Of a stretch of 64,000 bases of DNA, positions 1-10,115 are shown piece by piece. The DNA comes from Neckera pumila. Its lineage: Eukaryota; Streptophyta; Bryopsida; Hypnales; Neckeraceae. Position numbers and translations under genes: made by a program. How positions within the stretch are numbered: the first letter of the stretch is position 1; each line of letters opens with the position of its first letter. The notes under the pieces were generated by a model that saw only the letters and a list, made by a program, of their open reading frames with translations, was not told the DNA's origin and ran no database searches. The stretch is from the NCBI GenBank assembly GCA_963969595.1, contig OZ018408.1, forward strand, positions 24,977,371 to 25,041,370, given 5' to 3'.

Positions 1-1
1 T

Positions 2-58
2 GGGTATGATGAGGAAACTGAATATACCAGAGGTGGTGTCGCTGGACATTATTACTAG
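2..58 (+). CDS. possible 3' terminal codons of a host gene cut by the window edge
   Basis: Frame 2 reads GYDEETEYTRGGVAGHYY and then a TAG stop at 56-58. An acidic/aromatic stretch followed by a Gly-rich aromatic tail looks like a real protein C-terminus, and the sequence turns AT-rich right after the stop, as a 3' untranslated region would. Only 18 codons are visible and I do not recognise the family, so this could be chance. The rest of the gene would lie to the left of the window. Confidence 0.3.
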   Translation, partial: GYDEETEYTRGGVAGHYY

Positions 59-1010
59 TTTTGTTTCAAGGTACTACTGAAACTTTGTGCAGATATGCAT
101 TTCTCATGAACTACAAAAATGGTTTTGAATAGTCTAATTATGATATTTGGAGCTACATGTTGAGATGAATGTTTCGGTGTCTCAAAGTCTTTCTTGAGAA
201 TCATGCGTATGCCATTCTTACTGTTCCATTGAACTGATCCTAATTTCTCCTAATTTGTCAAAGTATTGTGTTGTAATCTTTCAGAATTGCAATATCTGTA
301 GATTCCCAATGACTCCCACCTGAATTCAATCACAACCATAACATTCTAAAAGAAATCAGAGATCCATTGAAATTGTATTGTTGTCAAAACACTCAAGAAT
401 CATCCTTATTGCGAGTCAAACAAATGTGACCACTTCATGAATCCTTTTGAAGGCACATCCTTCCTTGATTGACACCTGAATTTTTATTTTGCAATCTTCC
501 AATATCAAACTGTGGGAAACTTTTGGCTTGGTTGAAGATGTTATGACCTTGTTTGGCTTGTGCTTTTCCATCTAGTTTCAAGCACTTAGTTTTGTATATT
601 AGTAATAGTAACTATCGAATTTAGCTTCACATTATTAAATTTATCAATTACTAGAATAGTGCTTTTGTTGTGAAAAAGAATCTATGATGATCTTTGTAGG
701 ATGTAATTTTGGAATACACACTTCATCCAAATGACATTCATATATTGAAGAATTTTCAAGAGAAAAAACCTAGTTGTAATCCCATATAATATAAAATATA
801 AATAACTTAAATCAGTTAAATTAAACTCAATGACATGACCATATTTGGGCGTAAAGATACATTAGTGACATCCAAAAAACCGACTGAAAAGAATAAGATA
901 GACCTTGTCATGTTTGTGGAAAGTACAGTGTGTCATGGCAGGCGGTTCACGATGTTGCTAAAGCCCTATATACTAAGAGTCAATGTAACATTAAGAGTAG
1001 GTAAATAATG
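59..1010. other. AT-rich non-coding stretch
   Basis: No convincing coding frame, RNA gene or repeat boundary is visible. If the codons at 2-58 are real, the first few hundred bases are their 3' untranslated and downstream sequence. Confidence 0.4.
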
Positions 1011-1012
1011 GA

Positions 1013-1160
1013 ATTTAATCCCTAAAGGACCAAGGGGTAGTCCAAGTTTTTAAAATTATGAAGATGTATTATAAAATGCAACTTACAACAATAATTTAAT
1101 GATGAATATCTAACAATAGTAGTAAAATATAATTATAGATCATATCCATTAGAAAAATTC
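1013..1160 (+). mobile_element. fragment of TTAA element, family D (left end only)
   Basis: TTAA followed by TCCCTAAAGGACC begins a stretch that matches the left end of the complete family D element at 17557-18139. Both continue with short-phrase matches such as ATTATA(G)AATGCAACTTA and ATAGATCA(C/T)ATCCAT. Similarity is lost near 1160 and no right terminal repeat follows, so this is a truncated relic. Confidence 0.6.
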
Positions 1161-1476
1161 TCGGGCCTCTGGATGGCCCCCAGTTTACGTGTCTAATGTC
1201 ACCTACATTAACGTCACCTACATGCAGAGCCTGCTTGTGCATCATCAAGAATTCTGTGACATGGAAGGCGGTTGTACAGGTGTGATCGTCCGTCCAATGA
1301 GAAACTCAGATTTAGGTACAAATAAGCTTGTGTACTTATGTGTTCTCGACTTTCCAATATTCACGGGCTTCTCTGCTTTTGAGTTGCAATTCCACTTGTT
1401 ATTCCTTTTGTGTGGCTTCTATTTAGTATTCACATGAGAAGTTTACTTTTGAGCAAATTTTGCTTCATTTTGTGCA

Positions 1477-2884
1477 ATGGCTATTGGAGCGATTGAATCA
1501 GTTAGTATTGAAAATATTTCTGAGGCAGGGCTTAGGGTTTCACTAAGAGTAGAAATTGATTCGTGGATTTCTCTTAGACTGGGGAAAAATGGAGCGCATG
1601 CAAAAGATGCAACAAGGCATGGCGGATTTGATAGCATTGAGGGTTCTTATAAGGCAAAATTTTTGGGATTCCACATGAGTCCCAGATGCAGAGGCATTTT
1701 GGCAGTGCAAGTGCAACACGCATATCGGTGGCGTCAGTTGGACTTAGATCCCGCAGTCCAAATTGAACAAGCGGCTTTAAATTGTAAGTTAGAATCATCC
1801 TTACTTTATCACATACTTATCATTGTATTGTTGCTTCATTTTTCTTTTAGATGTTGATGGTTGTCATTGCAAAACTCACAGGTTCAAATTTCATTAATCC
1901 AGACTTCTTGAATTGTCCTCCATTGGGGAAGTTGATGCAAAGGGAATCAATCCTTTCAGGAAAAAGAAAGTTGAATGAATGTTACAATCCGATTGTCTTG
2001 AGACTTTTCCTACTCATGGGATCTTTTGCTTATTATGATGCAATATTAAAGATTGCTGGTAGTAAGATGGAACCATTCATGCTATTATAGGTCTCAATGT
2101 ATGTGTCATGAAGTTCTATGACCCTGCATGTCTTGCATGGAAGGACATGTTAGCAGTAATATACTAGTAATTGAGAAATACTATGTACAAATCCTTTAAA
2201 ATTTTGCCATTAGTATTTATGTTAATATGAAACGATTCAAGTTCTTGATTACCTTATTCTTTGCTTACTATTGATTTGTTATTTTTTACAGACCTGTATT
2301 TGAGCAACTTCAAAGAATGGATATATCCAGAGACCATCACGGGAGTTATTGTGGTTCTTCAAGCTGAGATTGGAGAGCGTACTCATGGCGTTAGGTCACA
2401 TGCTGAGCTCTTGAAGGACAGTGTTTTATTTTATAATGCTTGATATACACCAAGATCAAATCCTTCGACTTTTGGGACATTGATCACAATTCTACTTCCT
2501 AGACTTGAATCATCGGAATGGCTATTGCCAGACATGCATACAACTGAAACTTTCAAGGCCAAATTTTGTAGGGATTTTCAAAGTGCAATGAAGCCAACTA
2601 TCGGAAGCAAGCAAACACATTTATTATGGTTTTTACCTATTCACGTCTTTGTTGATTTGTTTGCGGTTGCAAGTTCTAATGCTACAAGGAAGCCAACAAT
2701 GTTTGTTTTCAAACCCGTAAAACAAGAACTCATAAATTCCCTGATGGATCAAGGATGGAATCTTAAAGTTTCAATAGGCATTGATCACATCAAATGCATA
2801 GTTGATCCTACTTTAGTGGTATTCTGTTATCACATTGTCAGGTTAGTTTTGTATACAAATTTTGCAAACAATAAAGAAAGATAA
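1477..2884 (+). pseudogene. unrecognised, degenerate or multi-exon coding traces
   Basis: Several open stretches follow each other on the plus strand: 1477-1800, 1851-2090, 2261-2443 and 2480-2884. The last can encode 134 residues with balanced composition, including a run near KPTMFVFKPVKQELINSLMD. The pieces are separated by AT-rich gaps with stops. This could be a multi-exon gene with short introns or a decayed transposon gene. No family motif is recognised and no splice chain could be fixed with certainty. The region sits just upstream of other transposon-like sequence, which favours decay. Confidence 0.25.
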
Positions 2885-3308
2885 GTTGGTCTTAACAAAT
2901 GGGAGGCTTTAGACAATTTTGAGCCTGAAACTATTGTGACTATCCAATATGAGATGGGAGACTTGTGGAGCCAAGAGTTGGAAGTTGGAATGTCATGGTC
3001 CTTGTTAGAAGTGAGAAAAGAATTAGAATCCATTTAGGAACTACAACTGAGTTTCGATTGTAGATTATTGACGGTATCAGAGCAACTACAGTCAGTTATA
3101 GAAATAAAAAGAAGAAGTTTGTCACAGAGCTGTTGCCACCAAAAAAGATTTGCCTTATAGAAACATTAATAAGAGCTCTTATCAAGATTTAAAAGGTTAT
3201 TGTACATTTGGTCAATTGAAATTGAAAGAACTTACCTATATGTTCTTCATGAGTATTATTGCTTGTGCATGCCTCTTCAATGATTGGCACCCACTTACTA
3301 CCTTGGCG

Positions 3309-4269
3309 TCAACATTTGGATCTCCATACTGCACTATGAGCAACTGCATTGGATTGTATAGAAGCCTTCCGCCTTGAAGCTATTGCTTCCTCAGCCTCTA
3401 GAGTGTTGGACTCGTTCGCAAAAATCTTTGTAGTCTTATTTCGGAATCTATGGGCTATAATGCGGTACCAATGTTGAAAAGTTTGTACCAAAGGACTCTT
3501 CTTCACTCTACCTCCTGGGTGTTGGGTGTGATGTTGGTAGGCTGTCTTGGCGGCATGATGACTATTTTCTATTCTCTGGCAACTCCATACAGCTAGAGAA
3601 TTGTACTTCTCTACAAAAAACACAGCATGTTGTACTGGAACATGTTGTTTGACAAGTTATGTGATTTAATTAGATTTCTTTGGCAATCTAGCAGTTATAA
3701 AATACAATTGTACAAGGTGATAGTTAGAAGGTGTTGATGCCATTATAGATTATTAAAGATGTAATTTACATATAAAATCATTAATTAAAGAAACATACCA
3801 TATAATGAGTCACATGATGTTCCCCGAAGCATTTCACAAATAGCCTACCCCATGCTCCAATCTTGTATTTAAAGTCTGTAGCTGATTGATTCTCTTGCAA
3901 CTTCATACCTTGGCAATAAGGCCATAATTCATCTAATAACCTCCAGAGCTCAATACTGTCCCTTTTATCTTGACCCCTGTTTACAAAGTTTTGCTCAGCA
4001 TTCACAACATCGATATATAACTTCCGTGGTGTAGGTCCTCTAATTGTTTCAGGATTGAGCTTGAAAAGCTTCATAGCATGTGGTCCACTAAAAGAACACT
4101 TGTTTGGAATGCTGTTACACTTCCTTGATAAGTCCTCATCCTTAAAAATGATGACATTGCCATTGTGGGCTCTAGTGAATGACACAGCTTTCTGCATCTT
4201 GATGATAGCATTTTTTGTTGTGCTTCGTTTCATATCACCCACACTTGCATGCATGAAGTGTAGATGCAC
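3309..4269 (-). CDS. unrecognised protein, probably two exons
   Basis: Two minus-strand open stretches seem to belong together. The upstream one (4269 down to about 3798) gives 162 codons and contains RGPTPRKLYIDVVNAEQNFV, WRLLDELWPYCQGMK and GEHHVTHYM. A GTATGT donor-like site lies right after HYM. The downstream one (about 3655 to 3309) contains HVPVQHAVFF, WSCQRIENSHHAAKTAY, HHTQHPGG and FQHWYRIIAHRFRN. The pair HVTHYM...HVP and the later Cys-Gln, His and Gly-Gly motifs look like one continuous conserved protein interrupted by an intron of about 140 bp. The exact acceptor is uncertain because an in-frame TAA precedes the second part. I do not know the family by name; it may be transposon-associated. 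Either a diverged gene or a recent pseudogene would fit. Confidence 0.4.
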
Positions 4270-4689
4270 AAGATGTTTTATTGAACATCATTGTTGACAT
4301 AAAAATATGGTTTGTTTTACTTAATGTCTATAAAAATGCGTTCCAAAAAATAGTGAAAACATCCCAAGAAACATGGGTTTCTTATAGTGTGGGCTGGGTT
4401 CGACAATAATGGGCTAGGCTCTACAGGCTTTGGACACACCAAACCCAGAGTAGGGTTCCCAAGCTTGTTTGAGTCACCTTCAGCTGGCCTCCCTCCTGCC
4501 ACAAGTTCAAAACAGACGCCTCGCTCTCGCTTTGGATTCCTTCCTCTACTCTCAATTATAATCCTTCAACTTGCTGCGCGCCCCTCTCATGTAGAGTTGA
4601 GGAAATGAATGTTGCGAGTGGTTGTCAAATTTCCATTTAGGTTTGTGTGATCCAAGTATGCTCAAGGGCTTGTCGGAGGGCTGTGAAAG

Positions 4690-5625
4690 GTGCGTTGGGT
4701 GGCGCTTCCAACAATAGAACAACCAACGGATCCGCCAGTACCACCGCCGCATTTGGCCAAGGAAGCAAGTATAATTGAAGCGTTTGTAAGAGCGGAAACA
4801 CAGAATTCACATAAAATTGATAGAATTTTGGGATGCATGAGTGAGGATTTTTTGAGAACGCTCCCAATGAAGAGAGGTTGTCGTAAACTTCCACGCCATC
4901 TTTTGCCGAGAGAGTGGAGACACAAATTCTATCACTCAGTTGCCGGGTTCCTTGGTTGATTTGATCAGAGACAATTTCCTGAAGAAATTCTATACATTGT
5001 GAGAGATACACTTTGGCCGGAAATTAGGATTTTGAAGGATGGTGAGGAGTGCTAAGAGGCTTGTTGCGAGATCGCCGGTGGCCCTACCAACCAGAGACTG
5101 CTCAAGCAAGGTTCCAGTGTGCATGCTGACAATCGAGGAGGGCGAGCTGGTGGTGGGACGACAAGGCGTGGGAGAGGATGTGGCCTCAGATTTTTGTCTA
5201 CTTCTCCTCCACACACACCACATATCACACATGAGGGGTGAACTAATCCGGAGGTGCACGTTTTGCAAACGACAGCACCTTTGCTACAAAACCAATTGCG
5301 CTGACGAGCGCTTCAATTCAGTGAGGGAAGTTCAGGCCACACGGAAGATGCTGGCGTTGTAGAGGCAAAAGATGTTTGCAGAGATGCAGCAAATGACATG
5401 TCACAGGAGGTCTTCCCTCGGGTCAGTAGGACAAAGATTGCAAACCACAAGGACTTGTACGCCCCCGGCGAATTTCCAAGGCAGGTGTTCGTACCAATAG
5501 GAAAACTCAGTGGGGTGCCAAAGAAATGGGCTCACATTGAACGTTTTTTGGCGACCATTCATTCAATGCACACTAGCCTGGCCATTAGAGAGGAGATTTA
5601 CCGTGTCAATTTCTAGAGAACTACT
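4690..5625 (+). pseudogene. degenerate coding region upstream of the piggyBac transposase
   Basis: The base composition is less AT-rich than the surroundings and open stretches run in phase-shifted pieces. 4690-4959 encodes an acidic/basic mix including HLLPREWRHKFYHSVAGFLG. 5039-5362 holds a Cys cluster, CTFCKRQHLCYKTNC. 5398-5616 includes VPKKWAHIERFLATIHSMHT. Stops and frame changes break the chain. It lies directly upstream of, and on the same strand as, the transposase-like region, so it may be the N-terminal part of that element's gene, a second gene of the same element, or captured host sequence. The Cys-x2-Cys-x5-Cys-x4-Cys pattern hints at a zinc-binding segment but is too short to name. 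Confidence 0.3.
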
Positions 5626-5724
5626 GGGTTTTTTGACATCCGAGCCGCTGACTGCATCGACGTCAGCACGAGGATGGCTTTGGTTGAGTACGATGGACTT
5701 CCGACGCTGCCATAAGGAGGCGAT

Positions 5725-7545
5725 TTGTTGCAAAAAGAGAAGCAAGTCAATAGTGATGGTAGTGACAACGACCACAAAGAGGGTAGCAATAGCGATGCAT
5801 TTTCGGAAGAATTCTTAGCAAAGTATAGGATTTATTCCGGAGAGAGATTGTATAAACCTAAGGGCAAGAAGACTGCCGACAAAGGGAACCACAACAAAGT
5901 ACCTGCAGCGGTCGGGCTTGCAAGTACATCATTCTTTGGGCTTCCTCCATCGCAGTCCAACCGGGGGAAAAAAATTTAGTGTTACCATTCTCAAGCCTTG
6001 TCAAAGCTCTATCTGGGGCAAGTGAACTATCAGAGGACTCTGAGGCCAGCAACTAGGAGGCTATCTTTCAAGATTTCCCCGAAGCCAACCCTTATGAGGC
6101 TGATAGTGATTCTAAGAGTTTGGTAGCGGACCCTACTGAGCTGCATACGGAAATAGGGATTTATGGAGAAAAAATTGAGAACCTCTCATATGAAGAAAAG
6201 TATAGTGAGTCAAGGTGGGAGAGTCGGGATTGGAAATTCAAAGGATCTTGTCGTACTTACAATGGACCTAATCCAGGTCCAACTTCTTTTTATGGTCTCT
6301 GCAATCCTAAGGGCTAAGGTCCACTCCTTTTTTTCGTATTTCTGGCTGCATACAATTCTAAAAGAGATAGTGAATCAAACAAATTATATGGGGCCCAAGT
6401 AGTCCACAATGTTGATGGTAATAGAGCAAATAGGCTAAACGGTGGCCCATAGTGGAAGACACTCACTATGAATCCCTAAAAGCTTGGTTAGGAATCGTGG
6501 TCTACATAGGCTTGAAATCAGAGCCAACATTGAAAGATTACTAGACACAAGATTCCTTCTTTGATTGCCCTATTGTGAGAAATACTATATCTAGAGATCG
6601 GTTCTTGAGTATTCTTAGAAATATCCATATTGTAAATAACAACAAGCTCCCTATCAACCGTTTAGATCCCAAATTCGACAAGCTAGGGAAGGTGTGGTGG
6701 CTAGTGGAGAGTTTTGTATCAATTTGCAAGAAATTGCTAAATCTGGATAAATTTCTCACTGTAGACAAAATCATGATAGCATACAAGGGTCATTACTATA
6801 ATACTTGACAAATAAGCCAGTAAAATATGGCATAAAGGTCTTTGCTACTGCTTGCTCTATTACACGCTACGTTTGAAACTTTGAAGTCTACATTGGTGCC
6901 AGCACGAAGAGTAGCAGTAGCAATCAGTTGATGGAAGCTCATAAGATGTTACGCCTGACAGATGATTTGTTCCACCATGGTCATTGCATAATAGTAGACA
7001 ACTTCTTTACCAGGGTGAAGCTATTTGATACCTTATTGTCAAAGGGGTTCTTTGCCACAGAGACGTACAAGAGTAATGCAAAATTCTTCCCAAAGAATTT
7101 GACTGGGCACCACATGAGTGACAAGGAAAATAGAGGTAGCTTATTTCCAAAAATGCATGCTAGACAGCAAATGGCAATAGTGTGCTGGTTTGATTTATAA
7201 ATTATGCATTTCTTGAGCACACACAATAGTCCCCTCCCTTTGAACTGCTTCACGCAACGTTGGATTCACAATCGACATGTAGTTTTGTCCACTTGCCCAC
7301 TGGATTTGGATTACGTGACCCATATAAGGGGCATAGATGTCGTTGATCAAAATCATTAGAGATATACCTGCCAGATCCACTCGAATAAATGATGGCATTG
7401 CCTCCTACTCTTTTTCATCGACACTAGTTTGGGTAACTTGTATATCCTGTATGACTTAGACTATAGTCACAGAGGTCTTCGCCCCATGTCCAGAAAGATG
7501 TACCATCATGCAATTGCAACCTGATTGTCGACGGGTGTGAGCGTT
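5725..7545 (+). pseudogene. piggyBac-type transposase relic (DDE_Tnp_1_7 family)
   Basis: Cut-and-paste transposases of this family excise and insert DNA at TTAA with three Asp residues. An acidic N-terminal stretch (5725-5979) and a Gly-Pro segment, YNGPNPGPTSFYG (6240-6310), precede the catalytic domain. The domain begins near 6440 with LKAWLGIVVYIGLK and continues with RNTISRDRFLSILRNIHIVN. The three Asp positions are visible: VDKIMIAYKG (Asp codon 6764-6766), IIVDNFFTRVKLFD (6997-6999) and RGIDVVDQNH (7336-7338). The domain ends in LLLFFIDTSLGNLYILYDLD (about 7405-7460). There are stops near 6541, 6807, 6870, 7198 and 7357. The frame shifts between the first and second Asp, and further interruptions follow the third. 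The gene is therefore dead. The terminal repeats of its own element are not identifiable. It may represent the source of activity for the many TTAA elements in the window; that link is inference. Confidence 0.8.
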
Positions 7546-9400
7546 TATTTACACACTCTTGATAAATAAGCGAGCACAACCGAGTTCTCGTTTTCGTGTG
7601 GATTCTTATATGATCTATGGGTGCCTAGCGCCAATCCATTGTGCCTTTCAAGCAATGGATCTTGTTTTCCTATATTTCCTATATTCCTAACATCCACAAT
7701 ATACACGAAAACCAAAGATTTGAACTACTTGATGATTTCTATTCTAACTTCTTAGTCAAAAAGAGGTCTTGGTGATTTCGAACTCAACCTAGTTACAGTC
7801 TAAATTTATCTATCCTAAGTCATAGAGAATCTCATGCCATTTCTAAAAACCTAAAGCTTGACCCTAGCCCCTTCTCCTAGCAAAAGTTATGGGCGGATGA
7901 AGTTTAACCCTTCCGGGGCTAATTAAACTTCGCCCACGATTTAGGTGATGTTTCCTAATTCAATTAGTTTTGAAATTTGAACCTTAGTCTTACAAAATCA
8001 AGACCTAACCAAACCCTAAGTTTTGACTTGGATAATGGATTTTAGGTCAGCTTCATCCGTTCCTTGACCTAAACTTCATCCTTGAATAATTCCTAGGATT
8101 TGTGGTATTTTCCAAAGTCCAAACCACTTTAGGGTTACTTTAGGATCCTAATTTGACTTCCTAATCCTAGCTTTCTCCTTTGATTAGGATAAGGCACCTT
8201 AAATCTTTCTACCCTTGTTCCTTGAGGTTTTAACTAAGCTTTGGTAAATTACTATTTTTAGGGTTTTCAAACTTGTTCCTTCTAGATGCTAACCTAAGCT
8301 TTCCAGAATGTCCTCTTGCTTAATATTTCACTTATCCCATCAAAAGTTATTGATGGATGAAGTTTGACCGCTAAGTAGTGTTTAAAACTTCATCTGTTGA
8401 TTACTCCTAACCCTAGTTTGATAATTAAGTTTTGATTCCATTTTTGAAATCTAGGTTACTTCTAATTATTATTTCCTAATTTAACTTGTCTTGTTTATCT
8501 TCTAATTATTTTTCATCCGATTTAGATCCTAAACTTCATCCCTCCATATCTCACTCGTTTTAACTCCAAATCTTAAGCGTAAGATGGTTTTGGAAAGCCC
8601 TAATTCTAATCTACAAGTTTTGAAATCTAAACTTGAGAAAGATTCTAGGTTTGATGCTCTGAATTGGTCTCCAACTTCGGCTAAGTGTTTAGAATTGCTA
8701 ATCTAAACATTAAAAAAGAAAGGGAAGTGTTTAGTAATTTACCTCAAGTTGGTTTTCATCCGCGGTGTTTTAGAGTAGCTCCTGGAGATATTCTTTATCC
8801 GCCATCTTCAGGGGCTATCTTGAAGTTTTGCTCACTGCTTGAAAATAGGTATTTAATACAAATTTCCTAATTCTTTCCTACTTCCTTCTTTTCTTTCTAT
8901 TGCTTCTCCTTCCTTTTCTTTTGGGACTATTCTACTTCGATTCTTTTAATATTCCAAAGGTTGACTAGTCTTGGAATAAAATAATTGAAGTCAACTTCTA
9001 ACAATAATTGACTCTTCAACTTTTTAGTCAATTATTATTCTATCCGAACTTTTATGGTTCTAATTGTCTCTCCTAGATTTCCACCTAATCCTATCTCCTT
9101 CCTAAATTCCCTTCTAACTACCAAATTGCCACTTCATCTCTCTAAATGTTCAATGTGGTTTTGAAGTTTCCAAATGTTCTATTTTCTATGGTTTTTTAGT
9201 CTCCTTTGGCAATGGAAACGTTGCCAAGGGGGACTCTAACCTCCTACCTTCTCCTTCACTAATTTCTACTTTTAATTTTTAATTGCTTATGGATTCTTCC
9301 AAGCAAGGCCAAGGGAGGTAAGTGCTAGTTGTTTGTGTTTTAAAGATGTATCAATGGTGTTTTTGCTTTCCACAATTTTTGAGATAGTTTTTTACCAAGC
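7546..9400. other. non-coding, no recognisable gene
   Basis: Low-complexity phrasing with many CCTAA and TTGACTT-like words. A short open stretch at 8685-8870 has no recognisable motif. At 8930-9030 the word TTGACT and its complement recur several times in inverted orientation, suggesting local foldback. Nothing else is supportable. Confidence 0.35.
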
Positions 9401-9417
9401 TCAAGACTCCAGCATAC

Positions 9418-9540
9418 AAGCCAGCACCCCAGTTCACAACCCACAGCACCCCAGTTCAACACCCCAGCATCCCAGTTCAAAACCCCAACACCCCAGTTTG
9501 ACACCCCAGCAACACCCCCGTTCAGTCCAGCAGAGGCCCC
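9418..9540. repeat. CACCCCAGTTCA minisatellite
   Basis: Repeats of about 13-15 bp built on CACCCCAGTTCA(A), eight or so imperfect units, lead into a GC-rich block. The unit varies by small indels. One strand can be read as a Pro/Ser/Thr-rich string, but this is a by-product of the repeat. Confidence 0.7.
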
Positions 9541-9800
9541 GCTCACGAATCCCCTACATGCTCCCTCGCCACGCCACGTGGCGTCCCATAGTTGGCCGGA
9601 CCCGTGCAGCCGTCAGCTTGCGTGGCGGCCCGTGGTTACCGGACCCTTGCGGCCGAATTCCGTCGGGGGAGGTCTGTTGGCCGGTTAGTCCGCATGGCTG
9701 GTCAGGTTCGTTTTGTTCTTCTACTGGTCCTCTAGGCTGGTCTTGGCTGGTTCGTGCTTCGGCTTGTGGGGGGGGGGGGGGGGTCCAGGGACTGGTTAGT
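9540..9800. other. GC-rich islet with a G16 run
   Basis: This GC-rich block stands out from the AT-rich surroundings. It contains a diverged internal duplication of about 45-50 bp (GGCCGGACCCGTGCAGCCG versus TACCGGACCCTTGCGGCCG). It ends with sixteen G in a row at 9768-9783. Both strands have open stretches of about 100-175 codons across it because GC-rich DNA has few stops; no domain is recognised. It may be captured or inserted foreign sequence. Confidence 0.4.
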
Positions 9801-9949
9801 TTCGGGTTCGTTTTCCTTTGGCTAACTGGACTTTTCCAAACTAAAATAAAACAAAAGTAGAACAAGAAGTCTAAGTAGGCTTCAAAGGTTCTAGCCTTTC
9901 GGAGGTTTTTTTTAACTAGTATCCGTAGTGACTTGGAATTTTGGTGATT

Positions 9950-10115
9950 ATTTTGGGGAAGTCAAAGCTTTGCCATATTTCTAGTAATCACCAAGAATTC
10001 TAAGACTCTAAGACTTTGGGAAGCCAAAGCTTCGCCGTATTTCTAATAATTGCCAAAATCCTAAGACTTTAAGACTTCGGGAAGCAAAAGCTTCGCCGTG
10101 TTTCTAGTTTTACAA
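9950..10115. repeat. 62-bp tandem repeat, about 2.6 copies
   Basis: Units start near 9955, 10017 and 10078 with GGGAAG(T/C)CAAAGCTT(T/C)GCC and contain TTTCTA(G/A)TAAT and CTAAGACT(T/C)TAAGAC. The spacing is 61-62 bp and the copies differ at a modest number of positions. The third copy is truncated. Confidence 0.7.

Noticed and set aside
7890..7935. TTTAACCCTTCCGGGGCTAA as another TTAA element end
   Set aside because: It forms a small local palindrome with the neighbouring AATTAAACTTCGCCC, and no matching opposite end or family similarity was seen.
9333..9860. A 175-codon gene on the plus strand and a 103-codon gene on the minus strand
   Set aside because: Minisatellite and GC-rich DNA leave frames open on both strands; no start context, domain or codon pattern supports a gene.
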